A stretch of DNA of 64,000 nucleotides from assembly GCF_040054535.1 (NCBI RefSeq), contig NC_090784.1:5937501-6001500 (forward strand), read 5' to 3'. The notes beneath the pieces are model-generated. The model was not told where the DNA came from and searched no databases. It worked only from the letters and a program-made list of their open reading frames with translations. This DNA comes from Antennarius striatus (taxonomy: Eukaryota; Chordata; Actinopteri; Lophiiformes; Antennariidae). A program made the position numbers and the translations under genes. Of this stretch, positions 1 to 12,200 are shown one piece after another (within the stretch, counting starts at the first letter, position 1; the number at the start of each line of letters is the position of its first letter).

Positions 1-35
1 TTTTTTTTTTTCCCCTTTGTGCTTGTCTCTCCCAG

Positions 36-151
36 GTGGTTCAGGGAAGCACCGATCCAAAGAACCAAAGAAGAAGAACAAGCAGAGACTGAGATTTCGC
101 GCCCAGAACCAGCACAGCGACCACTTGGCATCTGCGCGCACCAGCCAGTGA
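36..151 (+). CDS. rspo2: R-spondin family, terminal coding exon (partial, rspo2-like)
   Basis: This is the last coding exon of a gene entering from the left. A polypyrimidine tract (1-33) and a CAG acceptor (33-35) precede it. Two bases complete a split codon, then 37 codons run to TGA at 149-151. The peptide is very basic (segment PKKKNKQRLRFRAQNQHS) and ends in LASARTSQ. R-spondins are secreted Wnt/LGR agonists whose C-terminal tail is a basic heparin-binding region. The pattern RAQ-x-QHS-x-x-LA-x-x-R-x-x-Q matches the tail of vertebrate RSPO2 better than RSPO1, 3 or 4 as I know them. The furin-like and thrombospondin repeats would lie upstream, outside the window. The neighbouring plec gene fits, since both RSPO2 and PLEC are on human 8q. 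Paralogue assignment is inference; an intact terminal exon is seen. Confidence 0.6.
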
Positions 152-1440
152 AAACTGAAACTACGGACTTCCATTGAAATCAACGCAAAGCTGCTAGCTG
201 CTGCTACACCCATGTTCTGACCGACGGCTACCCCACCACAAGCCCACCTGCCCATCTGCCTGCCAGCCCAACCCCCAACCGCCCCTGGACTCAGTCCATC
301 ACTACAAAAATATATGTCTAACATATAATGTCAGTATCAACACACTTAACACATGCTTCATGCCTCCCCGTCGCTTTCCCCTGCTGCAGTGACCAGCCGG
401 GGGATTCTGTTCTCTAAGCCTTGTGGACTGTTACAGTTGACATTACTGAACTAATTTCCCGTCATTGACAATGTCATGATGCAAGGTGGAGGAAAACGGA
501 CGGGCAACCAGAGACTGTGGAGGCAAGAAAGCTAAATAGAGGGAGGTGGATAGAGGAGGTGGTGATGGAGTTGGCAAGCTAAACTGCTGGTGGAAAGAAA
601 AGGGGGAGGAGAGGGATAGGTTGAACGACAGAGGATGGAAGAAAGAAGAGATAAGATGATTCTGATGGACAAGAAAAGAGACTGTTTTCTTGTTGGTCCT
701 ATATTTATGTCAAAACTGCCCTCACCTGCCCTTCTAAATGGAGACGATAGCGTTCTCATGTGTGGCCTTTATGTTATGTACATTTTTGAGAGTAATATTA
801 AAGAAATTACCATGCATAGTTGCAAAATATTTTATTCTCAGCACAAACTGTTTACGTTCAGACCGCTTTATGCTCTAACTGTATAGTGTGGATAAAAAAA
901 TAAGGAAATTAGTTGTTGGACTAGCATGGCAACAGACTCATGTGTACATAGTTTATCTAATTATGGAAGCTTATTACTGTATTTTCAGTACTGACTTGTT
1001 CATCGTTCTAAATGTTTTAGAAATTTAAAAAAAAGTTGTAATAGCAAGCTACAGAGTAAAATGATAAAAACAAACAATAAACATAGCCGCTACATAGCTA
1101 TTTCATTTATATGGTATATATTTGATTTATTTATTAATTCTATTTTGTACTTTTTTTTGTTCAGTGAGAAGTTTTGCCTCATACTGTTACTCTTATATGC
1201 TGAAATATTCTTTGACTTCCTTATAACAGTGCATATCTTTAACACGTGGAAAATGTTTTTTGTCCGATGTCACACAAAGTGTCGTATTACATTCATTTGA
1301 CCTCATCTACTGATTTCAATGTTTTAAAGAAGAGGAAAAAAGACAAACTATGCTTTGACATATTATATGTTTAATAATTAGGATCCAGCAAATGTATGGT
1401 CATAGGACTGCGTATGTGTACATTGTGTTTTATTAAAATA
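152..1440 (+). other. Probable 3' UTR of the rspo2-like gene
   Basis: AT-rich non-coding sequence follows the stop codon. Possible poly(A) signals are ATTAAA at 797-802, AATAAA at 1076-1081 and ATTAAA at 1432-1437. Several ATTTA-type AU-rich stretches are present. The true end cannot be chosen from sequence alone. Confidence 0.45.
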
Positions 1441-2559
1441 CATTTCATGTGACTGTATGAAGACCTTCATTACTGTCTCTGGCTTTAATATTAATGGCTA
1501 TGCTCTCAAACTGACATTTCCTTATTTCACTTCGGTGTACAATTATGTGATTTCAAAAACATTTGTGAAATCCATCATGTCACACTTCTACCTCCAGCCA
1601 AAGGATTGGGTATGGTCAATTGAGCCTTAACAGCATGACGGCACTGTTAAGGGTTTGTAATTCACAATGACGTATCCTCACAAATGGTACAAATCCATTA
1701 CGTGTCTTTGGTGGCTCATTTATTCTTAACATCATACTTTAACGCCCTAACAACATGTACTTGGCTTTGGCGATTGTCTTTCATCACGCACACAAATTTG
1801 ATCACGTCTTTATGTGATGCATGTCCCACTTATCCACTTATACGGTCTTAAAACATCAAATAAAAAGCACATTAAAGTATTTTTTAGGCTAAGACTGACT
1901 TGTATAAAGGGGATATTTAATGTAAGTCACGGACAATTTAGCCTGAGATCCACACCTTATAATCATTGTGCCGAAAGACAAAAAAAATCTGCTGAATCTG
2001 CCAGACAGCTTATGGACGTACAGTAGCACATGAATCACATTGTGTCACATCAGCTGTATGTCACCCTTGCAGATGCTCTGCCTGCTCTGGTGTTATATTT
2101 ATGTGGAGAGGTTGTCAGTGATGAAATGTACTACTCTTTATATGACTTACTGTCCACCATTTATGCAACTGCTTTTGGCTGAACATCTGTAACAGGTGCT
2201 GAAGGTGCCAACAGTCATTTTATTTTAGAGGTTATTCATTTCCACAGCTAAATGCTTTCACCAAGGGACAAAGCTAAAGCTAAAGCATTTTAATCAGTCA
2301 GACATTATGACATCAGAGTCTGAGCCAGAAGTACATAACACCTTTCACAGAGGAAAAACTGAAACTGGCATGCATATGTGTTGCTATGGTTTCCAAATGA
2401 TTTTTACATTATTATTTAGGTCTGTATGAGGCCTAAACGGATCAGTTACAAGATTGCTTCTTAAACTGTCTGTGGTTGGTCTTCTTTCTTTCACATCACA
2501 AACAAACTGCACCACAGTCTGCCTGGAAGCATACCAAGACCTTTATGAGAGGTCTTGTC

Positions 2560-2690
2560 TCAGCTATTTGAGCCGCATTTCCACTACGTGGTACCGGCTC
2601 AACTCTACTCGACTCTACTTGCCTTTTTTGGTTTTCCATTGGGTAAGCAGTGCCAAAAAACTTGTAAATGGTACTACATTTTAAGCGCCA
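2560..2690 (+). repeat. Fragment of a dispersed teleost MITE-like repeat
   Basis: The segment around 'cactacgtggtaccggctc', followed by repeated 'ctcgactctact', resembles the end of a common fish non-autonomous DNA transposon. I could not find a matching opposite terminus, so this is at best a partial copy. Confidence 0.35.
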
Positions 2691-3289
2691 CCTTCAGTGG
2701 GGTTACAGAGGGCTGATTAATTGATAAAAGGTAAAATTAAATATTAGAGACTGCTTATTGGTTAGAGAGAATCATTTCTTCAATGCCTCATCAATGCTCA
2801 CCTACACAGCACGAACCAATGGCTGCCATCATCAGCCAAGTCGTTTTTATGGCTGTTTCATCTGGTAGGTGCTAATAGGAAAATATTGTAGAGAACGCTT
2901 CCTTCTCATATTATCAGACCTGTGATCATCTGTTGTGTTACTCTACATGCCAGTTTTTAATGTATTGTACACCTAAGTAAGTATGCATGCACAGCTATTC
3001 CAGATGTGCTGTGGCTGTACAGATTCTATTCAGGACACTGAAAATTGAAAATAAAACATGGTGGCCGGAGGATCATTCAACGGGGGCTACGGTAATTCAA
3101 CAAAAATTAGTGGTTGTTTAACTGAAAGTGAAAATAGACATTCGACAGTTATTGACAAAAATGTTGAGGATATGTGAACACTTCCGCTGTGATTCTTCAT
3201 AAAGACAAAAGAGACACGCACCTCATTACGAAAATAATTTTATTTGGTAAATTTTCTCAACTACAATCAACTATCTGAATCTTTTTTGG

Positions 3290-3470
3290 AATTTGTCTCT
3301 TCTTGAAGATAATAATAATCTTGGAGAGCCTGAAGAGAACCCACGAGGACACGAGGGGAACATACAAACTCTGAACAGACAGGCCTGAGGTGGAATTGAA
3401 GTTCGGAACTTCTTGCTGTGAGATAACAGCGCTACTCACTGCGTTCCTAAGCTACTCACTGTAATAAAAT
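3290..3470 (-). repeat. SINE-like dispersed repeat, reverse orientation
   Basis: Read on the minus strand it contains 'agtgagtagcgctgttatct', then an eroded B-box-like stretch, then a run resembling 'gtttgtatgttcccctcgtg'. The same family occurs on the + strand near 26.53 kb and 60.03 kb, and its 3' tail recurs near 10.0 and 19.5 kb. Confidence 0.5.
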
Positions 3471-6400
3471 GTCACATGTGAACACAACCAGAAAATATTA
3501 AATAAGACTCAAAATCAATAGTAAAATTGAATAAAAAGGTACAAGTTTAATTTTGCAACTGATTAGTGGTAGAAGGATAAAATACTCTCAGTTTGCACCT
3601 GGATATACCTAAGTTGCCTTGTCCAAACATTAACAGTTTTATGTTCTTTTCACATTATGATATACCAAACATAACACTCTTCATTGTTAGTAATTGCATG
3701 TTCTTTTCAGTGTGAGGTAAATAGGTGGCTCCATGGAATAAGTGATTCAGAAGTGAATGAAGCAAAAAAAGTGACTGCTGCATGGAGTGAAATGAGGCTT
3801 CGATGTAGTGACTTGTTTTGAAATACATCTGCTGTTGGTTACAAGTTAATGAACGATTCACAGATGTCATCCTCTGGGCCAGACTATCACTGCTCCAGAC
3901 TGGGGGATTAAACCTAAAGGGTTACGGAGAGGAACTGCACTGAAGTGGATTCATTAAGCTCAAGACCACCACTACAGCACATATTGCTGTGTCTACGATG
4001 CAAATAAACAACACATTTTTGAGGAATGGGTCTCTCTATTTCTCATCACCTCTTTCCTTTGATTTCGATCCACTTGTCTGTCTCTGTTGCTGAAACATAA
4101 ACAGGACACTGATGGTATTCTCTAAGTTGTATAGAGGGTTTGCAGCCATTCACACATCAGGAGGACTGGTCCTCCCACTGTAAACCACTTCTGTACTCAC
4201 AGAGTATGTGTGTACACATGCCGCTGTGGATGTATGTATGTGTGTGTGCTCTAATGTTTGTGCTAAATGTGGTTAGGTGGCTGAGACTGAAGCTGTCTTT
4301 TAATCTGACAGAGAGCATTTTCATTAGTTTTGCTGGGTTCTATTAATATAGCCTCTTTCAAAGGCCCAACAAGTGAAACCACTAGCAGGAAATGACCGAG
4401 GGCTCTACACTACATAGATCAGTGACAGCAATCTGTGCGTTTAAAGCCAGTTGTTATGGCACATAAAGGCATCTATTGTACACAATAAATGAAGCTCAGA
4501 AGACAGTGAGCGGACGAGGGGAGGGGCTTTTATCGGCCATTCACTTACTGTAGCCGACTGTGAGTGTCCAACTGTGGCATAGGTGACACATTTGTTCCAA
4601 TGCAGATGGCTGAAATGGAAGTTATGACATTGGCGAGGCAAATAAGATTGCCCAGTATAATAAATGTTGTAATAATTTGCTGTTTTTAATAACTGTATAA
4701 TGAGGCATTGCTTGCCCTTACAGCTGAGGGAAATCTGGAATCATTATGGGTTAGCCACGGTGCTTGGCGCAGGCTAAAGCAGCAACGAGTAGGAACATAG
4801 CAGTGTGAAAGGACAAGAGGTCTTAATATTTTGAACAAGTTTGACATATGTTAGCCATCATGGTGTGTACAAACCCACTAAATGGTGGCATTAATGGGTG
4901 AATTTTATTGCTAAAGTCACCCCTAATTGCAAAAATGCTATCCAAAGTCAACTCTCAGTGCAGATTTTGCCTACATTTGAAGTTGCTAGGTAACAAGTTA
5001 ATCCCCAAATAAATACGTTCTTCGATGAAAACTAAGTGTTTGTGACAGTTGTTTGGTTTGTGACTTTTGAAACAGGAAATTGTAGAATGTAGCTGTACTG
5101 GAAGTCCTTGGTGATCCCAGTCATTTACTTCTTCCACATCTGCCTCACCTGCTTGACAGGAAGTGGAAAGATTCATGTTCCTATTATTCACCTTGCGTAT
5201 TAATATCACCATGCTGTTTTTGTTTCATTCTCGGATGACAAATGGGGAATATTTATGAGCCACTTGCTGTGGTAGTGTTTCTGTAGCTGGGATTCATAAC
5301 AGCAGGTGCAGTGAGGGACGTTGGACTTTTTATCACCATCCATTACACGGAACAGACAGGCATTTCTATGCTGACCTGGTGTGGTGTGTCCTGTGGGTGC
5401 TGTAAGCAATTTTTGGCCTACTTAAGCACATGTTCGTCTGAACAGTTTGGCCTTTTCTTTTACATGTGGGTCCAAATATAACACAAAGTCATTGTCCCTG
5501 ATCACTTGAGGGGAATATATCCAAGCAGCTCCATCCTCCCTCTCAGGATATGACACGCAAGGGCTTTATGACTTGAACGGAATCACATTGTGCACCTTAA
5601 ACACATTACAGGCTGGGCAGATATTTCTACTAACTGCTGCTCTGAGAGCCATGGGCACAACCATTATATTGGTCTCCAGAGCCAGCTGGTGAGGACAAAT
5701 CCACAAGGATTCCTATTTTCCCCTTTCTGACTCTCTGGCAGCCCTTCTCCATTCATTCAGTTTTTATATGTGCCTAGTAGCCGTGTTACTACCGGCTTCA
5801 AGGGAGAATTAATCGAAAACAGGTCTTATTAAAGTATATTAAGACCATTTGAATTGAATAAATTATGCTCAGTAAGGCCCATAAGGGTTGTATCTGAGCC
5901 ATAACTGACACTTTTGGCGTATAGCAGTGTTATGTGGTGGCAGTGGGTCTGGGGGTGGGAGGGGGGTACTTCTCACCTTGGCCAAGTGTTGCATGGAGGG
6001 TAAACAGACATTAAGTGGGTATGAGGGCAGCAGGGGGTAAATTAGGGCCTCATTGTCCGCCTCCATTCAGGGGTGGATTATGCAGCTCCTTGTTTCAAAA
6101 GCAACCTTTGCCCCAACTTGGAGGGTCTGTTGAGGAAATAATCATTTATACCTACAAATATGTGCGAACAAACTTTATCCTCCACCTAAAAAGAAGCCAG
6201 GGAATGGGGAGTGGGTGGATGTGGAGCCACTGTAGCAGCATGTTGTACCTCAGTCTCTCTAACTGGACTGGGATCTGGAAATACTGGAGCCAATAACGCT
6301 CCCAGTCGTCATCCTCAGCATGGCACATTGTACTGGGCAAGTGCGTGGGCAAGTAGACTGTGTTTAATCAACTCAGCTGAAGGTGAGGTCTTGACCCCAT

Positions 6401-8139
6401 GTCAGCGGTTTTCCAGCCATGATAGTGTGCGTCTGTGTGATTGGCTTCCAGCCTTTGCTGTGTGACCTGCGGTGGAGCCTCCGGTTCATTCTCTGCTCTC
6501 TGCTGTTGCTGGTTTAAGTGATTAACTGTAGAAAGTGATGACTAATCTGTTGGATAAGAGTCTGAAACATTTGCAGTTGAATGAGATATTACAGGCAATG
6601 TTGTATGTATTCTGGCCCTCTGGATCCAATCAAGGAAAAGATTAATAGAAAGCATTACCAAGTTATTTTCTGTAGTGTTATTCATTTGAAAAAGTATTAC
6701 ACAATCCATCGTTCCCAATTGGGAAATTACTTCGTAATGATTTATATTTTGCCAACCGCGAAGTAAACCTGACTAATATGTTTTGACAGACAAATACCAT
6801 ACAACAATTTAATGCTGTGCATCCAATCATATGTTATTAATTTCACATTGAATGGAATATTCACTTCCATCATTCATTTTTAGTGGCCTAGCTTTAGGGA
6901 TGGCAATGTCATGTGTGTTTGTCCACTGCTAACAAACTGTAACAAGGATCACTCCACTTTACTTCAAGCTCCTGTCTCTGACCCGATGTCTAGTCAATGT
7001 TTTGCATGACCAGCATCAATGTCGGTCCAGTAATAGCCCAATTATCATAATAAAACCTTTTTAATGACTGTAGCTTCACCTAGCCCGTTTGGAACAGCAC
7101 AGCCCTCTCATCTGTTTAGAACGTGAAAGTGAAATTTAGGGTGCCAACAAAACACTTCCCAACAGATAAACAGGATTCAAAGATGAACGACTGTAAAGCA
7201 ATGTGTGGTGTCACTAATCAGGATAGAAAGTGCAATTTGTCTGAAATGATCCACTAGGTGTCAGCACTAACCATGTAGGCAAGTCAAGTATTCTTCCACC
7301 CTATTGTCAAAGGAACATGTGAGGGCATTCATCACTGGTGCTGATTCAACCTCCACTTTGACTGAGAGACAATCCTTTTGTTTCATTATGAACACCAGTA
7401 GCAACATAAGTTTGTCATCTTCAGAAACACGTGCCAGACTCTTCTGATTTACTACTTTTGCCTGAGAAATTAGTTAATAGATATAATGACACATGAATTG
7501 TCTACGTTGAGCAGTTGATGCAGAAACATGTTTGAAACATAGACTGATAACTGCATATTATACAAAATTGTGTTGAAGAGTATACATTTTCTAGGACAAC
7601 CTGAAAGATACCACTTTGTTTCTAACTGTTTTACAGTTTTTGAAGGCAATTTTTCTATGAGAAAAGCTTAACCGTGCCAGTTCGAATTTGAATTAGAACA
7701 AGCCAGCTTTCATTGTAATCTATTAAAAATCAGTACTTTCCTGACAACCTGAAGTTGTTCTTTAAATTCGGACATCAAATCAACATTTTTCTGACTTAGA
7801 AATCCAGAGACTGAAACACAACATCCAGAAATCTCAGTATTACAGTTTGTTCAGCTTTCAGTTCTGCATCTGAAAGATCTGAAGATCTGACTGTCATTTG
7901 CGTTTGTCTGGATACCATCCAGTCAGAGTTTCTAATGAAATCACAAACAACATCAACATCCTGTGAATTCCTCAACGTACCGCCCCAGCACTTTACTTTT
8001 GTACATTTTAAATATGCTTGCCTGAAGATTTATTGAGCTAGTATAATTTAGTTCAGCAACGAACAGTCCCCTAATTGCTGCCTGCCTGCCTGCATTGTGT
8101 TCTCTGTGTGTGAATGAGTTAGATAAAATAAACCGCATG

Positions 8140-8146
<7 letters not shown>

Positions 8147-8216
<70 letters not shown>
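8147..8216. repeat. (TG)n microsatellite
   Basis: About 70 bp of nearly uninterrupted TG dinucleotides. Confidence 0.97.
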
Positions 8217-8219
<3 letters not shown>

Positions 8220-8960
8220 AAACTGAACAGAGCCCACTGCTTTCATTTACTATCTCCTTGTGTGGTTTGGCAGCTGCTCTGTTGGTAAGGGGGCGTAGAA
8301 TGGGGCATCCGTCTCAGCGCAAGCCAGGCCTGGCATGGCGCTTCACCCCCTTCATGGGTGGATGGGAGTGGCATGTGTGTCTGCTGGCATTTACATGTAC
8401 AGTACATTTGTTGTGTGTATGTGTGAGTGTGTGTGTGTGGGTGTTGGGGATTACATCATAAACACAGGTTTGAACAACAACCACAGGTTTACCATTGTTC
8501 TGCTTGTCACATGCAATACCTTTTACCTATAAAAGATACTATTGTACGTCATGCTAGTAAACGCCCCATGTCTGCAGTGAATTAACACCAGGCCATTTAT
8601 TTTAACTTGGTGGTCATTATAATTGATAAGTAATGCAATAACATGCACACTATTATGGCGAGATGCCATACTTCCGTTTTCCATACTGGATGACAAGTGA
8701 AGCACGACAGAACTGGGCCGGTCTGAGCCTGCGTCGCATTTGGACAGCAGACCACCCCTGGAAAATGAAGCTGCCTCCGGAAGTCTAGATTATTTGAGGC
8801 CAGTGGAGAACGTCACTTAATGAACATACAAGTACTTGTGGCTGCATGGTGACACATGAGATTAAGTGTCATACATCCAACATCAAATCCTTGTCAATGG
8901 GTTACAATTTTTTGATGATCACATAATTGCTATTAATCATTCACTCATTCTTGGATTAAT
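8217..8960. other. Intergenic, left flank of hepcidin cluster
   Basis: No gene or clear repeat is seen, apart from a short interrupted GT run near 8410-8445. Confidence 0.4.
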
Positions 8961-8961
8961 T

Positions 8962-9010
8962 CCTGAAAAACCTGCAATGAGAAGGTTTACGCTTCTGTGT
9001 TGTGTGGCAT
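8962..9010 (-). pseudogene. Hepcidin exon-3 relic 1 (gutted)
   Basis: On the minus strand the sequence starts like hepcidin exon 3 (ATGCCACACAAC-like, then AGAAGCGTAAACC), preceded by a decayed intron acceptor (9011-9035, compare 'ctttcacacag'). It then jumps to the terminal 'tgcaggttt' equivalent, so about 50 bp carrying the cysteine core is missing. It cannot encode a peptide. It lies directly downstream, in minus-strand sense, of relic 2. Confidence 0.6.
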
Positions 9011-9180
9011 CTGTTTGAAAGATGAAAGGCAAGAGTTATGTGGTGTGAGTATATTTATTGACAACGTCAGATATTTCAAATGATTCACATTGAAAACTGG
9101 CTGAAGCAGACTAACAACTTAATTGAACACGTGAACATTTATCTATGGTTTTTCAAATTGAAAGGCTGGTGTAGACATCC

Positions 9181-9279
9181 TCAGAACCTGCAGCAGAAAC
9201 CACATTCACTCATACGAGGACAGCAGTTGCAGCAAAACTTGTAGCCAGCAGGATTACGCTTCTGTCTGTTCTATGGCAT
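9181..9279 (-). pseudogene. Hepcidin exon-3 relic 2 (full length, disabled)
   Basis: A 99-bp minus-strand match to hepcidin exon 3. Codon 3 is TAG instead of TAC, the first mature cysteine is TAC (Tyr) instead of TGC, and a glycine codon has become GAA. The other cysteines and the RQKR processing site are still readable. Part of intron 2 (9280-9311) follows on the upstream side. Exons 1 and 2 and the promoter are absent: at about 9312 the sequence switches to a hepcidin 3' UTR in the opposite orientation. Confidence 0.85.
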
Positions 9280-9311
9280 CTGTGTGAAAGACAAGAGATT
9301 GGAGTTCATCT

Positions 9312-9960
9312 CTGAGGATATATATACCAATCTGAGATTTCTATGAGTGTCAATAAATTTTGACATCTTGAATTAAGTTGATAGTCTGCTTCTGTCACTT
9401 TTAGATGCAAGTCCTTGTAAACATATGATGTTATTAATAGATATAATCTGTGCTTCAAGTGAGCCCCACTTTGTGTATAATACAGGATACATTCATTGTT
9501 TTAATAAATGTTATTTCAAAGAAAATATAACGTGCAATGAAATTTAATATTCTTCAGGTCTTACATTAAAAACAGTGCCATTCTTTGACATGTATTAAAA
9601 TTGTGAATATCACAATAAATGTGACCCCCTGCTGCTGGACCCCTTGGAGTCTGTGGGGTGTGTTATACATAACAAGGAGTTCTGCTCCCACAAAGGCTAA
9701 CTGTGCAAACTGAACTCTTTCATTTATGTTTCACATTTTCAGGATACTCTTGATTTTTGGTCACCCTGTAGATGGTATGTGCTCAGTGATGTATTTCTCA
9801 ATGAATTTTATTTAAATTGCACAATGACCATGCATCATGCCCCGAAAACACTTCGTGTAAAAAGAGGAATTGAACAAAATACAAGAAAATATTCAACAGT
9901 TTGAACAATGTCACTGAATGCTAGGATACACAAAACAAAATAAAAATGTCATCAGAACAA
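9312..9960 (+). pseudogene. Orphan hepcidin 3' UTR/flank joined to relic 2
   Basis: From 'tctgagga' onward the + strand matches the 3' UTR and downstream flank of genes B and F, including AATAAA at 9352-9357, but no coding exon precedes it on the + strand. Together with relic 2 this makes a fold-back: minus-strand exon 3 fused to a plus-strand 3' UTR. It mirrors the 3' flank of gene E (19510-20287, inverted). Confidence 0.75.
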
Positions 9961-9964
9961 GCTC

Positions 9965-10110
9965 ATTAAGTAATGTAGGGTCTGTCTCTGTGTAGCTCCG
10001 CGGTGCACTGGCGTCGTGCCCAGAGTTTGCCCCACCTCAAGCCTTACGACTGCTGGAATAGACTCCAGCTCCTCGTGATCTGCTACGGCGGAAAAAACAC
10101 TGATTAGAAG
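9965..10110 (+). repeat. SINE-family tail inside hepcidin 3' flank (left copy, inverted sense)
   Basis: It contains the typical 'gactccagctcctcgtgatctgctacggcgg' type tail ending in ATGGATGG units. The mirror copy is at 19510-19660. Its presence in both arms shows the insertion is older than the inverted duplication. Confidence 0.6.
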
Positions 10111-10241
10111 ATGGATGGATAGATGGATGGATGGATGGATGGATGGATGGATGGATGGATGGATGGATGGATGGATGGATGGATGGATGGATGGATAGAT
10201 GGATGGATGGATGGATGGATGGATGGATGGATGGATGGATG
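10111..10241. repeat. (GGAT)n microsatellite
   Basis: About 130 bp of GGAT/GATA tetranucleotides growing from the ATGGATGG tail of the preceding SINE-like repeat. The mirror site (19508-19516) carries only about two units, so the array expanded or contracted after duplication. Confidence 0.97.
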
Positions 10242-10559
10242 GGCTAAATAATGGATGAAAAGGGGTGCAGTAGTAGTTTTCAGATGGATGCAACATCAGT
10301 TGAGATCTCATTCTTGTTCATGGAGTAAAGATGTTGTCCGTGTTTTCTTGTGACTTTTGCATGTCTTTTCATACTTTGTAATTGTTTAATAATATATAAT
10401 TAATTATGCTCTGGTAAAGTGTGAATGTCTGTTGTCGATAAAAATATGTCTTTTTCATAGTTCGAGGGTTTGGGGGCTTTTGGTCAATGCTGGAAGAGAT
10501 TATAATGATATTAGTCATTTTAAATGTTGCTGACTTTTGAGCTCAGTCAGGGAACAAAT

Positions 10560-11030
10560 TAAACCTGTATCTAAAGGTCCTACTGCATTATATTAAGATG
10601 CTCATTTAGTAAATAGAAGTGGGTTTCAACCTTGACTTGAAAAATTTTGCTAAGGTTTCTTCCTTAACATGTGGGGGGAGTTTATTCCAAGGAAACAGGT
10701 CTCGATAAACAAATGCTCTGAAATCAAGTAATAATTATTTGTAGGAATGACCAAGACAGCAGCATCAGAAACACAGACAAGTACCTCAGTGCTAATCAAT
10801 GTAAGGCCTTGGAGGTTAAATAAAGAATCTAACAATCATCTCTTGCTTGCACTGGCAGCAGCATTCTGGACAAGCTGCAGTTTTATGATAGTGTATTCTT
10901 GAATCCAGATAGGAGTTCATTACAATAATCAAGTCTGGATGGATTAACTTTTCATCATTACATTATGACAAAAAGCCCAGATTGTAAAAATTTGACTGAG
11001 ATGAAAAAAATGCTGATTTCGTAATGGATT
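10560..11030 (+). repeat. Dispersed repeat shared with the flank of gene F
   Basis: The segment 10560-10770 ('tctcgataaacaaatgctct' region) is repeated in the same sense at 23320-23520 beyond gene F. The rest ('gcagcattctggacaagctg', 'attacaataatcaagtctgg') resembles a very common teleost interspersed repeat whose class I cannot name. It is missing from the right palindrome arm, so a deletion there is more likely than an insertion here. Confidence 0.5.
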
Positions 11031-11175
11031 TGATGTGACCCTGAAATTCTAAATGGGGATCAAAAATCACTCCAGGATTTCTCACAGCAGAGCTTTCATT
11101 ATAAATGCCGCCATCAAAATTAACAATTCATGTCAGACTTTCCAGTATAAGTATTAAAGCTCTGTTTTGTCAACA

Positions 11176-11181
11176 TTTATT
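11176..11181 (-). terminator. Candidate poly(A) signal for gene A
   Basis: TTTATT on the + strand (AATAAA on minus), about 420 nt past the A stop codon. A weaker ATTAAA (minus) lies nearer, at 11449-11454. Gene A lacks the standard hepcidin 3' UTR poly(A) site because its 3' region is replaced. Confidence 0.35.
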
Positions 11182-11599
11182 TGCAGAAAGTAATACACAT
11201 ACATTTAGTAAGTAATAAACACATACATGTATTAATTTCTAAAAGACATGCTCCTAAAGTACAGAATTGGGAAAGATCAGTTGGAGCGTATAGTTGTATC
11301 ATCAGGGTCACGATGGGCTCAAAGGTCATGTTTCAAAAAATATCAAAGAGGGGAAACATATAAGAAGAAAACACGTAGGGCCAAGAATCATGCCTTGCCA
11401 TACACTAGACTTTACTTACACAAACTTGTTCATACATATTCAAAAAGTTTTAATTCATTGGGATCAAATGATTTTATCAGCAGATATTGAGTATGTCCTA
11501 CTGTGTGGCTGATACTATCACATCATGTAAACTGCAGCCTCACAAATCTATCAAAATTCTTGAATATTTAAAAGTCACTCAGGGCTGGTGTAGATACCC

Positions 11600-12084
11600 T
11601 CAGAACCTGCAGCAGAAACCACATCCACTCATACGAGGACAGCAGTTGCAGCAAAACTTGCAGCCAGCAGGGTTACGCTTCTGTCTGTTGTATGGCATCT
11701 GTGTGAAAGACAAGAGACAGGAGTTCATCCCCAGCATCATCATCATCCTCAGTCTGTTCATTGTCTCTCTCCTTCAATGGACCTTACATATTTGCCTCAG
11801 TCCATTCATTGAATTGGACATACCTTCCAGGAGTCATCTGACATCTCTTCTTGGGGAGCAACTGGATGGTCATTGCTCAGTGGCTCCTCCAGCTCCTGAA
11901 CCTGTCAATGAATTGTGAACATTTAAAGTCAGAGCCAGTACATAGCATTATACACAACAACCTCAAAGCAAATGGAACAACTGACTGAAGGTCTTACTTC
12001 AGACACTGGAACAGCAGAGCTCTCCTGAATACAAATAAACACCAGCATGATGGCCACTGCAACTACAACACTGAAAGACTTCAT
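11600..12084 (-). CDS. hamp2: Hepcidin type 2 preproprotein, gene A
   Basis: A three-exon gene on minus: exon 1 12084-11998, exon 2 11901-11824, exon 3 11698-11600, all introns GT-AG in phase 0 (96 and 125 bp). The product is 87 residues: a 24-residue signal peptide starting MKSFSVVVAV and ending ESSA, an acidic propeptide (exon 2 VQELEEPL...), the furin site RQKR, then a 24-residue mature peptide starting NPAGCKFCC with eight cysteines (mature positions 5, 8, 9, 11, 12, 18, 21, 22). Hepcidins are secreted peptides acting in iron control and antimicrobial defence. This one lacks the Q-S/I-H-type N-terminus tied to ferroportin binding in type-1 hepcidins, so an antimicrobial HAMP2-like role is inferred. 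The protein is identical to that of gene B (one silent difference in exon 2). It lies head-to-head with B, 752 bp between start codons, and its 3' region matches only gene D. Confidence 0.95.
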
Positions 12085-12192
12085 GTTTGGAGGTTCGACT
12101 GGTTTAGTTTGAACTCCTCTGACTCTTCTGGTGACTCTTGTCAGCTCCTTTGACTTCTCCTCTCTGATGGAGGAATGCTGTGAGTGTGTTGG

Positions 12193-12200
12193 TATTTATA
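12193..12200 (-). promoter_or_regulatory. TATA box of gene A
   Basis: TATAAATA on the minus strand, about 110 bp upstream of the ATG. The core around it ('gttgtcaataatgaggcaac') is the beta type seen in B, C and F. Farther upstream the sequence is alpha type (a GGGAAAGTCC imperfect kappaB-like site at 12256-12265), as in D and E. Confidence 0.8.

Larger units (their letters stand above)
1441..8146. other. Intergenic, no gene recognised
   Basis: No exon with believable coding content was found on either strand; open frames here are short and have no recognisable motifs. The stretch contains two old dispersed repeats, listed separately at 2560-2690 and 3290-3470, and otherwise AT-rich unique-looking sequence. 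Confidence 0.5.

Noticed and set aside
7953-8246. Open frame of His-Thr repeats
   Set aside because: Translation of the (TG)n microsatellite; same for the Cys-Val/His-Thr frames near 34.3, 50.5 and 61.1 kb.
9952-10311. Open frame with Ile-His-Pro-Ser repeats resembling a tandem-repeat protein
   Set aside because: Translation of the (GGAT)n array; no non-repeat coding flank.
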